A stretch of 64,000 bases of DNA from Phocoena phocoena (Eukaryota > Chordata > Mammalia > Artiodactyla > Phocoenidae). Both the position numbers and the translations under genes were made by a program. Below, piece after piece: positions 11,255-23,015 of the stretch. The stretch is taken from the NCBI RefSeq assembly GCF_963924675.1, contig NC_089223.1, positions 10,304,881 to 10,368,880 on the forward strand. The letters are read 5' to 3'. How positions within the stretch are numbered: the stretch's first letter is position 1; each line of letters opens with the position of its first letter. The notes under the pieces were generated by a model. It was given only the letters and a program-made list of their open reading frames with translations, was not told the origin of the DNA and ran no database searches.

Positions 11255-13184
11255 CCTTTATGTTCTAGTGTGTTCGCTCCTTCCTGACTTGAAGAGTTCA
11301 GTCTCTGCCAGATAGTGTTACCCAGTTCACCTGCCACCAGCTCAGACCTCATGCATTTTCAATCTTGCTCTAATTCTTGTATAACTTCGCCTTATGGAAA
11401 AACAAACTCTTTTAGGCAGAATGATCCCATATTTATCTATCCTTGTTAATATCCTTAAGCAGTTAAAACTTTTATTGTTGTTGTTCAAAACTAGACTTGT
11501 TTTGCGGAACTGAAGTACTAGTAGTCATTTTTAAGAAAATATATAGAAAGAAAATGCTTAATACTGTAAGTTAAAATTAATAAGTAATAAAACACTTTTG
11601 GTTTTCCTTTTCACAGTTCCAGCAGCTTTATAAGGCATTTCTCGTTGTCTAATTATATATTATTGTATTTATCAGTGTTATCATCTTTCTAATAGTGATT
11701 CTTATTTTCTTTTAGGATTTAAATATGTTACTTGGCATATAATGATAACAGATACTTTCTCTTTGTACTTTCTTTTTGTACTTTGATGTTCAATGTGCAG
11801 AAATCTTAAACTGTCTGAACATCAAATACAATTCAACAAGTGATAACTCGCTTCATTTATATGTATATCTCCATCTATATGGTAATGTCACAGACAGCAC
11901 TTAGGGAACCTACTACCAGTTGGCTGGGTCTTGTCTTTCTAGCATTTGTAACTTTTATTGCAAATGAAATGTCAAACCTAATGGCCTAAATATGACACCC
12001 AATCTGAGATCCCTATCTCCCTGCCATAGGCATGTTCTTTACAGGTAGCATAAGAAGCACTCAAACATCTCTTTGATTGTTCATGTTCCTTTTCAAAGTC
12101 TTCCTATATTTAGCAGAGAATAAGGCAAAGCAGATCTCCAAAAGTTATTAGATTGAAGCATTTTTCAGGAAATAGGAGGATCCTAATCTTCACTTAAACT
12201 TGAATTTGTACTAAGTTATAGAACAAGGTTAAAAGTAATATATTCCACTTCTCAGAAAGCAGTATTTGGTAAAATGCCATGTTGATTCTGATATTTACAT
12301 CTACTCAGCCTACTGTCTTTGTGAAACAAGAGAAGGATTGTATTAGATCAGATAAAATTACAGTGTTAGATTCAGGGGCACCACTATTGAATGCGTCTCA
12401 CTCAGCGAAGCAAAGGAGCAGTATTTTGTACTTTCAAACTATTTAAGTGTCCATCCGTTAATATTAAGTATGATATTTGAAGTTTAAAATACACTGAGTG
12501 CCATCTTATGCGCTCCCTTGTGTAAACATATTTTTATTCTATGAGGGTTACCCTTGTTGGCACAGAAGCACCCTGCAAGGCAGAATTGTTTTGCATTTCA
12601 GGAAGAGGAATGGTATTAGTTTTGGTCCCTTTTCAGAAAAGTCAGCAATCAGCTTTGCTCCAGAACTCTTGTCGTCAAATTTATTCACTGTCTCCCAACT
12701 TCGTAAACTTCTTTCCCCTTTTATCCTCAGAGGAAATTCTGCTCTAATGTCATAGTATTATATGCTATGTCATTTCTACTGTATGGCACGTAGAAAATCT
12801 TTGTGTCAGTTTACCAAAATTTTCCTGTGAAATATAATGGGAAAATCTTGGAATTTAGAAAATCTCTCTCTTTCTCACGCACATACACATGCACACACGC
12901 GTGCGTCCACACACACACACACAATTTTTCAAGACTTTAGTTTTGCTAGGGTCTCAGTAGTTGCTATTTGAATCTCGGAGTTGCATAGTGACTCCTTTTA
13001 TTCCTGGCTCGCTGCTGTGATTTCCCACAAAGTAATAAGTACCATTGAAACAATTAATGGGAGAGTCACAAGACATGTGAGACCTAGGAGTTACTGGGAA
13101 CAAAAACACATTGGTTTACTATTTCAAAAATATCTCCCCTTTAAACTTCTTGCCAGGACTGTAACTTCTCACTCTCATCATGAC
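11255..13184. other. Unassigned non-coding DNA
   Basis: No recognised repeat or gene apart from an imperfect CA-rich stretch at 12874-12923. Overlapping 68- and 85-codon plus-strand frames at 12498-12755 resemble nothing I know and are compatible with chance. Confidence 0.5.
12874..12923. repeat. Imperfect (CA)n tract
   Basis: CA-rich sequence with cgcgtgcg interruption in its middle, ending in a pure run of about 18 bases. Confidence 0.85.
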
Positions 13185-13420
13185 CCCCTCTTCCTCTCAT
13201 TCCAGACCTTCATGCAATTTAAGCTTCCTACAGTACAGCTCAGATCATATTTCTCCCCTTCTCACACTCTCAATGATTTCCCACTGCCTGTTAAATTAAG
13301 TACTTAGCTGAGTTTTAGCGTTTGAGAGGTTACTAATATGCCCTGACTAGCTTTAAATTTGTCTTTCCTCTTATACATTCCCTGGGCTTCAGCAACCAGA
13401 ACCTTCCCACTGATTAGAAT
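13185..13420 (+). mobile_element. L2 LINE fragment (RT-domain end)
   Basis: Blocks such as cagctcagatcatatttctc, cccttctcacactctcaatg and atttcccactgcctgttaaa resemble the L2 open-frame end (consensus catgtcactcctctgctcaa and ccagtggctcccc). Diverged; borders approximate. Confidence 0.4.
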
Positions 13421-15578
13421 GTGCCCTCTTATAACTCTGCCTGTCTACACATGACTGGCCTAAATTCACAATTTTATTAAGTCAATATGCTCAATTAAAA
13501 ATGTCATATCTCAGCCTCTCTTGCAAGTAGTATTGAGCATGTCTCACTGTTAGGATCAATGTTGGTTAAATACAAGTTGAAACGTCTTTAAAAATTAGGC
13601 AGATTCGATTGGCCTGTGCCTCTTTGACTTTGACATGTTCATCTACTTTCTGCATGAAATGTAGACATAAAGGTTGAAGCTGTAGGGCCCATCTTGAAAC
13701 TTGAAAAAGCTAAGAGGACCTAAAACACCTGTACCCTGACATCTTGGGACATTGTATTAGACCTGAACGCCTACTTCTTGGCTTAAGGTTACATCAGAGA
13801 AAACATACCCTTATTATTTGAAATACTCTGTTATTTGGATATTTTGTTACATCAAGGCAAACTCAATCCTTAAATGTTGTGGATATTTACAGGTGCTTGG
13901 TGGATCCTGCATTGTATACAAATCCAATAAAAAAGGGCAAGAAAAGTATATACCAAAAGATCAAAAAAGTGCAGAGACAAACACGTGTGAAAGGACTTGT
14001 TCCTCCGCCTGGAAACATACAACTGTGATATTTTTTAGTGAAATGAGCAGAAGGGTGGGTAACACCCAAAAAGAAAGAAGGAGATAACTCACATATCTCA
14101 TACTTTGGGTGTGAATTTTTTTGTGTACGATAGCACCTGATTCAAGGCAGCTCTAGGTTTAAACCATTTTTAACAGTTTATTTAGATTGATATTTTAGAG
14201 TTTATTATTCATGTTTTCTCCTTGCAAATAAAAACTCAAAACCATTTTTTCCTAATGAATTTTTAGTAAATAATCCCTGTAAAGAATGTATACCCACGCT
14301 ATTTCCCATAACTGATCTTCCTTGGTGAGTTGGGGGAAATTCATAGTATTGAACTGTTCTGTGCTTTTAGAATGCAAGCCTGGAACATACAACCTGCAAG
14401 CAGTCCACCATGTTCTGGTCCGGGAAGTGAATGACCATTTTCTAAGGCAGCTGCCAGTTCCATATTGTTCACTGGGCATGATAAAATTATATGATCTTTA
14501 ACCAACTTCCTAGGCACAACCCAGCCTGGACACACTGCCTGAGCAAGGAATGAGGACCTGCTGACCACATGGTCCTCCTGATTCACAAATGGTTTCGGAG
14601 AGCTGCCTACAAAATATGCACGTTGTAGTCTTTGCAACAGTGTTGCAAATCTATCTAAACCTAGGACAAATTTTTTTTCCATAAGAGACAGAATAGAAAC
14701 ATCCTTGCAAAGTAATCAGTATAATAGCTTATTATCACATCCCAAACAGGACTCTGAAGATTATAACTAGAAAGAAACTCGGAAAAAGGACATATATTGT
14801 ATTAAACACATTTCATTCCTAAATATTTGCCCCTTCATCTGATAGGAGAATATAGCTGGAAATTTAAACTACAGAATTATGCCTAGAGACCTAAAAGTTT
14901 AAGTTATTGTTTACACAAGTTCAACTAATTGCTTGATGTAAATAATTACTTAGCAGATAATATCAGTAGACATCTGCTTGCTTAATTGTAGAGAGGTTTC
15001 TGTTGAGTAGCCTAGCTTCATAAATTAATGCTGAAACGTGGCTGAGTCACAAAGTAAGCAAAACAAACACTGATTGTAGTCAGAAGCCACAGAAATATTG
15101 AAAGTCACAGAAATATTTCTGAAATAGACTTTTAACAAATTGTCAGCTTAACTTATTTTCCACCTACTCAATTTACGAACATACATAGTATCCTGGAATT
15201 TCCATTTTCAGAGTTTTGTCTCAACTATCATAGTACCCCAAGCCTCAAATAATTTGATTCCCCGGAGCTCAATTTTTCATTTCCAGGAATGTGACACTTC
15301 TCTGTACTGTTTTTTACCTAAATTATATATCTCATATAAAAGAGTGGAATATCTAGGCCAAATTTAAATGCGATATTCACCTGACAATTCGATGTAATAA
15401 AATAATCTAATATACATAATTATTTTGTTAAGCTATGAATCATAAAACTGTCACCATGAAGAAGAATAATTTTGGATAGGACAAGTTTAATGCATTCTAA
15501 TATTATTTATTTGTTATGTCGATCCATTTAAGGTTTTATGATGCTCTCCTTGAGAAATTCAGAGTTAACCTTTGCTAC
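13421..15578. other. Unassigned non-coding DNA
   Basis: No repeat family recognised. A 113-codon minus-strand frame (14341-14682) with an overlapping 75-codon frame lies here. Neither matches a family I know, and there is no convincing splice or promoter context. It may be part of an old, unnamed repeat. Confidence 0.5.
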
Positions 15579-15617
15579 CTGATACATGTTTTTTTTTTTT
15601 TTTTTTTTTTAAACATC

Positions 15618-15623
15618 TTTATT
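15618..15623 (-). promoter_or_regulatory. L1 polyadenylation signal AATAAA
   Basis: tttatt on the plus strand, a few bases upstream of the poly(A) tail in L1 sense. Confidence 0.8.
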
Positions 15624-15977
15624 GGGGTATAATTGCTTTACAATGGTGTGTTAGTTTCTGCTTTATAACAAAGTGAATCAGCTATACATATACATATGTT
15701 CCCATATGTCTTCCCTCTTGCGTCTCCCTCCCTCCCACTCTCCCCATCCCACACTTCCAGGCTGTCACAAAACACCGAGCTAATATCCCTGTGCCTTGCA
15801 GCTGCTTCCCCCCAGCTATCTACCTTACTACGTTTGTTAGTGTGTATATGTCCGTGACTCTCTCTCGCCCTGTCAAAACTCACCCTTCCCCCTCCCCATA
15901 TCCTCAAGTCCGTTCTCCAGTAGGTCTGCGTCTTTATTCCTATCTTACCCCTAGGTTCTTCATGACATTTTTTTCCC

Positions 15978-17295
15978 TTAAATTCCATATATATGTGTTA
16001 GCATACGGTATTTGTCTTTTTCTTTCTGACTTACTTCACTCTGTATGACAGACTCTAGGTCTATCCATCTCATTACAAATAGCTCAATTTCATTTCTTTT
16101 TAAGGCTGAGTAATATTCCATTGTGTATATGTGCCACATCTTCTTTATCCATTCATCCGATGATGGGCGCTTAGGTTGTTTCCATGTCCTGGCTATTGTA
16201 AATAGAGCTGCAATGAACATTTTGGTACATGACTCTTTTTGAATTTTGGTTTTCTCAGGGTATATGCCCAGTAGTGGGATTGCTGGGTCATATGGTAATT
16301 CTATTTGTAGTTTTTTAAGGAACCTCCATACTGTTCTCCACAGTGGCTGAACCAATTCACATTCCCACCAGCAGTGCAAGAGTGTCCCCTTTTCTCCACA
16401 CCCTCTCCAGCATTTATTGTTTCTAGATTTTTTGATGATGGCCATTCTGACTGGTGTGAGATGATATCTCATTGTAGTTTTGATTTGCATTTCTCTAATG
16501 ATTAATGATGTTGAGCATTCTTTCATGTGTTTGTTGGCATTCTGTATATCTTCTTTGGAGAAATGTCTATTTAGGTCTTCTGCCCATTTTTGGATGGGGT
16601 TGTTTGTTTTTTTGTTATTGAGCTGCATGAGCTGCTTGTAAATTTTGGAGATTAATCCTTTGTCAGTTGCTTCATTTGCAAATGTTTTCTCCCATTCTGA
16701 GGGTTGTCTTTTGGTCTTGGTTATGGTTTCCTTTGCTGTGCAAAAGCTTTGAAGTTTCATTAGGTCCCATTTGTTTATTTTTGTTTTTATTTCCATTACT
16801 CTAGGAGGTGGGTCAGAAAGGATCTTGCTGTGATTTATGTCATAGAGTGTTCTTCCTATGTTTTCTTCTAAGAGTTTGATAGTTTCTGGCCTTACATTTA
16901 GGTCTTTAATCCATTTTGAGCTTATTTTTGTGTATGGTGTTAGGGAGTGATCTAATCTCATACTTTTACATGTACCTGTCCAGTTTTCCCAGCACCATTT
17001 ATTGAAGAGGCTGTCCTTTCTCCACTGTACATTCCTGCCTCCTTTATCAAAGATAAGGTGTCCATATGTGCGTGGGTTTATCTCTGGGCTTTCCATCCTG
17101 TTCCACTGATCTATCTTTCTGTTTTTGTGCCAGTACCATACTGTCTTGATTACTGTTGCTTTGTAATATAGTCTAAAGTCAGGGAGCCTTATTCCTCCAG
17201 CTCCTTTTTTCGTTCTCAAGATTGCTTTGGCTATTCGGGGTCTTTTGTGTTTCCATACAAATTGCGAAATTTTTTGTTCTAGTTCTGTGAAAAAT
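15978..17295 (-). pseudogene. L1 ORF2 C-terminal part, frame open
   Basis: The frame is open without a stop from the truncation point to the normal ORF2 stop, about 438 codons; the first methionine is at 17219. It represents the end of the reverse transcriptase region through the C-terminal segment of ORF2p. Recognisable L1 blocks in order are FFTELEQKI at the very start, [46 protein letters not shown], the CCHC-like cysteine segment [29 protein letters not shown], and [17 protein letters not shown]. The catalytic FADD core and the N-terminal endonuclease are absent, so no active protein could be made. Lack of damage reflects youth, not function. Confidence 0.9.
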
Positions 17296-17311
17296 CTGAT
17301 ACATGTTTTTT

Positions 17312-20300
17312 CCTCTAAAGATATTCATTCTTCCTTACATTCAATAAAATAAAAATTTCTAGGTTCTGATGTATTTTACACGGCAAATTACATTTTTTAA
17401 CCTAAGTTTTATAATGGTCCAATGATATAAATTGATATTTTTAAATGTTATATGAAATGCAGAAGCAATATTAAAAATACCATGACCCTCACAATGTTGT
17501 ATTATATATTATTAATAGCTTTGAGTTTAGAAACAGGAACTCTAGATTCTATTGTCTGATTTCACTGTTTAGTGACTTAAAAAGTCAAAATAATCCAGCA
17601 TATTAGAAATACGTAAATATGCATATGTTTAAAAAGGAATTTTGTTAATCTATACAAATGGATAAAAACATATTAAACATTGATATTCAAAAATATATAT
17701 CAATACTTAAAAGTTTTTTTAAAAATATATTTATTTAACTCTGGCTTCAGAATACATTTTGCATATTTTAATAACATTTTACTTAATATTTTCTCATATT
17801 CTAGTAATAAATTTAGGTTATTGAAGAAAACTAATTATTGAGTAAAAAAAGTGTATCTGACCTACATTTACCTTTTGGCCTTGCTCGTCTGCAAAATGAA
17901 ATGCTCGTGGAACAACCATATGTTTATTGTCTAGTGACTATATTTAAAGAGCTCTGCTAAGTAATTAGACATGAGGCTAAAATGAAGATTTTGATACATT
18001 TATTATTTGTGACTTTAAAGCGATTGAATGAATGTTTGGCCAGATCACTTTGGTCTCCTAGGAAATAGAAATTAGTCAAGGAAAATCTCATAAGTAAATA
18101 TATAAAAATGATAGTGGGCTTTCAGAGGCATTCGCAGTCCTTGCTATGCTCCAGGAAAAGACTCCAGTGTGTGTCACTGCTCTCTTCAGGGAGCCTGGAC
18201 TAGAGCTGCTTTATGTCTCTGTTCCTGACGACAGGGCAGGTTATTTATTCTGCTTCAACTTCCTATTTTCCTTCTTCACTCAAAAGGACAAAAAGAGAAA
18301 GGACGAGTGGGAGAAAATAATTTAACAGACACCTAATCAGTAAGCAGCAATGTGTTGTATTGTCATTTCTCCAAAAAACCTTAAATGAATTGAAATAAAT
18401 TAGAGAAAAAAGTCAAGCTAAATGTATATTTGATTTTGTTCGTTGTTCAAGAGTCTTAAAATTGCAGAGTTTTTATTTATATATTTGAACAGAATTTATT
18501 TTCATAATTACACTTATTTATTGAAAATAAATTAGAAAATAAGAATAGGCAGGAAGAAATCACCTCTAGTGTCAAATATATCCTTAGGTAACTGAAAGGC
18601 TTTTGATGTTTAAGAATTTGAAAGAGGTAAATACTAATGAGAATGCTGATCATGAAAGTCACATCGCTTTGAAAAACAGTTTTAATTAAAGGGTTAAATC
18701 AACCAACTCCATAAATAATATATTCTAATTTGGGTAATACTCTCTCCTTTTCTTTTTGTTTTTTAAACAGAGTCTAAAAATTTTGCTCTTCATACTTTAG
18801 GACATTTATCTTACATTATCATCATTATATTCATTTAGTATATACTTTTAATTCCTCAGTATGGTATGATTGATTTGTGATCCATATTTCTCTTATTGAA
18901 AGAAAATAATTCTAACCCATTCCCAAGAATCAAGAGAGAGATTTTGATAAAAGAAAAATTTTGCCAAGCTACTCTACTTTTATTTCCATAATTTAAACTA
19001 AAAAGTATGAGTGTTTTAAAATTATTATCTCCCTATCTGTTTAAATATTGTCATGCGATTGATAAAATCAGATCATCCAAATTAATTCATTTTGTGGTTC
19101 TTCAAGTTTTCACTTATCGCAAATATTTACTGAGCACCTCCTATAGGACGGGCCGCATGCTAGTTTTCTTATCTAACACGTGTGTCAGATGATTTTTACC
19201 TGTGTATTATTTATTAATCATAGACTTTTAAATCTGGAGGGGATTTACAAAATTGTAGTGTAAGTTAGATTTCTCATTTTGAATATTAAAAATATAACAA
19301 AATAACAATAAATCTCCAGAGAATTTAAATGACTTCCCCAGGTGGTTGATAAACCAACTCTCTGAAATAAGATTAAATTATGAACATAGATGTTAAGAAA
19401 TTTGGCTGTTACTATAAAATCAAACTAAAATGCATTAGAGTTGGCAAGGGAAGGAAAATTTTACTTATAGAGATTGTTTCTACTCAGGAGAATAGGTTTT
19501 TCCCTAATTTGTTTAAGGTTGCCATAATGGTTATCCTCAAAATTTCCCAATAGAATTATCTTAATATAGTTACAATAGTTTCAAAGAGTAAGAGATTAAA
19601 AAATTTTTTTTACCCAAGTTTAGGAAAGGAACAAATATAAATGATCCTTATAAAAATTCATAAATATAAAGAATACCCATCATAATTCCTTACCTGTAGC
19701 TATCAACTAGAGTTGGTTTTGCATAAAACCCATCACTTGGGAGAACTCTTTGTTTATAGTTTAAATAAATTGAATGAATTTTAAAAATAAATATGAAGTT
19801 GTACATAAAAAAGTCTACACAGGTCTGGAAATAAAATTAGGATTAGTTAAAGTTGCAAATAATATCAAGTAAGGATTAGGGGCAACGTTTTCAAATGTTT
19901 ATGTCTTTAAATTTTGCTCTGTTGTTTTTAAATGTAACATTCCTTTATGATACCTTTTCAGTTGATTTTATAGAAATAATATATAATTTGTATTATTGCC
20001 CATTTTATCTCTGTGTTAGAATGAATGCTTAATTTCTTTCTGAAGAGAATGTTGCCCTGCCAAATGGACCTCTTACTGGAATTAAGTGTGAAACAAAGAT
20101 TGCAAACAAGTAAATCCATCCCACCCTTGCTCCGCAGTGAACTGGCTAACAGGCTAACAGAACCTCTTCCTCTCAGTAACCATAAACTTGAACTCACTGT
20201 TGCTCAAAGCCTTTTACAGATTTTGCCTGAGGGAACATGCTCAGTTCTTCCATTTCTTGACCCTATCTAAGAATCTGATAAAGGCTAATAGTGCTATCTA

Positions 20301-21279
20301 GCAGCTTCCTAGAGAAACACACACCTATAGCGTAATACCATGCTCCCCAATACACACAATTGTCCAGAGGTTCATAGACTTCTCTGATGTACAAACCCCT
20401 ACCCTGGTATTCTAAGCTCCTCTTGGATTAGGGCAGACTACCATACAGCTTGCACCGGACTGCATCTTATTAATGCTCCGTGAAATTCCTTTTATTGAAT
20501 TATGTTCTGGTAAGAAGCTATCAACCTTTATTGAACTGCATTGTAACAAACAGCCCCATAAAATCCATCACAGTGTTTACTGTCAGGATGGTTTTAGAGG
20601 GTTGTTTATTACATTAAGCAGTAACTTTCTGTGAGGACCCACAGAAGAATCTTCTCCATGGTGTCAACATCAGGAATGACTTAGGCAACTGGTTTGTTTT
20701 ACCTAATGAACACTGCAGTTGATCCCTTTTCCCTTTTCTAGAAAGCTCTGTGACCCTACTTTAAGCCAGGCATAAGAACTTTAGAGGGTATGTTTTATGC
20801 TAATTTAATTCCTGACCCCATTGTATTTTCCTATTATTATTTTCACATTGCATCATTTTTAAATTTTAATTTATTTCTCGGTGCTGTATTTTGCTTTGGA
20901 AGCTGCCTTAACTCTGTTTTAGACATGGAGGGCTATGAATAAATAAAATATTCTGGGCTTATTTTTTCTTTCTTTAACTTTTTTTCTTTTTTGGGGGAGA
21001 GGAAGGGGGTCTGGAAAATTTTTATGGTTCTAATAATTCTCTCCATTAACAACACTTAGAAGTGAAGAGGATTAGGTCATATGCTTATGACCTACATATA
21101 AAATCCTGGGAAAAGAACTGTTAAAAAAAAAACAAAAAATAAATATAATATTATAAACATCACATAGGACTAATATAAAAATGTTAACCAACCAAATAAT
21201 TCATCATTTTTGATATTAAAACCAGAGGAAATGGGCTTTGATTGCAGGAAGAAAAACATAAATTGTACATACAGACAGA
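17312..21279. other. Unassigned AT-rich DNA
   Basis: Nearly 4 kb without a clear repeat or gene. A weak MIR-like motif (tatttactgagcacctcc) sits at about 19120-19137. An 81-codon plus-strand frame at 20025-20270 in a less AT-rich patch (20040-20500) is unrecognised and could belong to an old LTR, but I cannot support that. Confidence 0.5.
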
Positions 21280-21390
21280 TTATTCACTTAATAAACATAT
21301 TGAGTGCCACTGCAAAACAGAGCGCTGGACTGCATGAGCACAGAGGTAAATAAGACACCATCTCTGTCCTCAGCAGACTTATGTGACCAG
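21280..21390 (-). mobile_element. L2 LINE 3' fragment
   Basis: The order ttattcacttaataaacata, ttgagtgcca, gaggtaaataagacaccat, ctctgtcctcagcagactta matches the reverse complement of the L2 3' end. Confidence 0.5.
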
Positions 21391-21744
21391 GCAGTAATGC
21401 AGCGTGGTATGTATGAGGAGGGCGAAGATAGCCTGTCTGGATTTGAAACCAGGGTCGGCAACATATTAGCTGTATAACACCTCTAAGCTTCTTTCTCATA
21501 GTTGTGAAGACACATTACACCTGTGATGTGCTTAGGAGGCAGTTGTTATTTATCAAGTCCTAGACTACTGAAACTAAGAAGCAACACAACATCACTAGAA
21601 GCTGGAGGGAAGTGACACACACACACACAAAAGACCAAAAAAAGAAAAAACCCAAAACAATTCTGAAGTGCTACATGTATTAGAGAGACCATGGAACCTC
21701 AGAACTGGTGCAAAGAACTATTAGATTGGCCAATTTGGTACAGG

Positions 21745-21860
21745 GCTGAAGAGTTTCCAAAGTGCTTTCACATACAGACTGTTCTATTTGTTTCTCACAC
21801 AGTCCCATCTTCAGGAAGACAAAACTGAGCTTCAGGGAATCTTAGTACCTTTAATACTTC
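21745..21860 (-). mobile_element. MIR SINE fragment
   Basis: gtgctttcacatacagactg, then tttctcacacagtcccat, then ggaagacaaaactgagcttc resembles a reversed MIR core (cattatctc, caaccc, gaggaaactgaggc). Confidence 0.45.
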
Positions 21861-22137
21861 ATATTGCATGGCCGTTAGATCTTCTGGCTGGAAATGTAGT
21901 GCTTTTTATACTCCAGAAGGAGAGCTTAAAGAACATTTAGCAAGACATCTCACTTTAAAAGATTTGCTTATTATGTGGATCAGATCAACCTCAGATCGAA
22001 ACACAGCCAGTGAAATATAATTCCATACCACAAAAGTCTCCTGAAACAGCCATTTTAGACAACTGAGGCGGATATTAGTATACTCCCCCTTAATACCTGT
22101 ATGACTGTAAAAAAAAAAAGGAAAAAAAGAAAAAGAG

Positions 22138-22425
22138 GGCTTCCCTGGTGGCACAGTGGTTGAGAATCTGCCTGCCAGTGCAGGGTACACGGGTTCGAGC
22201 CCTGATCTGGGAAGATCCCACATGCCGCAGAGCAACTGGACCCGTGAGCCACAACTGCTGAGCCTGTGCATCTGGAGCCTGTGCTCCACAACAAGAGAGG
22301 CCGCGACAGTGAGAGGCCCACGCATCGCGAAGAGTGGCCCCTGCTCACTGCAACTAGAGAAAGCCCTCGCACAGAAACGAAGACCCAACACAGCCAAAAA
22401 TAAATAAATAAATTTATTAAAAAAG
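22138..22425 (+). mobile_element. Older CHR-type SINE with long 3' body
   Basis: It shares the head ggcttccctggtggcacagt and B-box region acgggttcgagccct with the young copies. It then carries the longer 3' body of older CHR/Bov-tA-like elements (gtggcccctgctcactgcaa, ctagagaaagccctcgcaca, acgaagacccaacacagcca) and a tail of aaataaataaataaattt. More CpG sites have decayed than in the young copies, so it is older. Both flanks are A/G-rich, which hides the exact TSD. Its antisense 183- and 130-codon frames are not genes. Confidence 0.9.
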
Positions 22426-22889
22426 AAAAAAAGAAAAGAAAACCCAAAACTCGTCATTTGACTCCTATAGAAGTGCTTTGTAAAGCTTGAGAAAGTTCTT
22501 GTTTTAATAGTACAATTATAGTGCTTACAAATATTTATTTTCTTCTCAGTTTCTAGAAAACATTGTCTATAACAGTACTATAACAGGTTTATTATTCATA
22601 ATAATTTTTCAGTGTTGAAGTAATGGTGTTTTGGTTTTCTTGGAAAATTGTATCCTAATTATATTCTAAACTAAGTTGTCCAAAGCCTTGTACTACTTTG
22701 CTTATTTTATTTTGCTAAATATTCTGAAAGCTGAATGAAGATCTTGTTCAGAGGTCTTGGGGGCAAAAACAATAAGGTTGACCTGTTCCAAGTATTACAT
22801 ATTTATAGGAATAGCTAATGCTTAATAAATTGCTATTATCATGCTTTTTATAATTGCTGATAAATCTTTTTTAAAACCTTTTATTGTAC

Positions 22890-23015
22890 CCTGTACTTAG
22901 AGTAGCAGCAGGGACTTACTTAATCTCATTTCTGGTATAGCTTAGAACATCACCTAACATTAAGTAGGTATTCTGTAAATATTCAATCAATATCACCTGA
23001 ATGAATGATCTAATT
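22890..23015 (+). mobile_element. L2 LINE 3' end
   Basis: agcagcagggacttacttaa, then agcttagaacatcacctaac, then taagtaggtattctgtaaat and a terminal cctgaatgaatga match the L2 3' end (consensus cctggcacatagtaggtgct, caataaatatttgttgaatgaa). Confidence 0.5.

Larger units (their letters stand above)
15595..17295 (-). mobile_element. Young 5'-truncated L1, intact 3' end
   Basis: On the minus strand this L1 starts abruptly inside ORF2 at 17295. It runs through the ORF2 stop at 15978, through a 3' UTR of about 360 bp containing a G-rich polypurine stretch (the C/T-rich 15710-15760 on the plus strand), an AATAAA signal (15618-15623) and a poly(A) tail seen as a run of about 20 T. A 16-bp duplication, ctgatacatgtttttt, flanks it exactly at 15579-15594 and 17296-17311. 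The perfect TSD, long tail and open reading frame indicate a young insertion. It was probably dead on arrival because endonuclease and most reverse transcriptase are missing. Confidence 0.95.

Noticed and set aside
14252..14682. Overlapping minus-strand frames of 75 and 113 codons
   Set aside because: No recognised domain, no splice or promoter context, and overlap in different frames suggests chance or an unnamed repeat.
20025..20270. 81-codon plus-strand frame
   Set aside because: Unrecognised, no regulatory or splice context, and compatible with chance in a less AT-rich patch.
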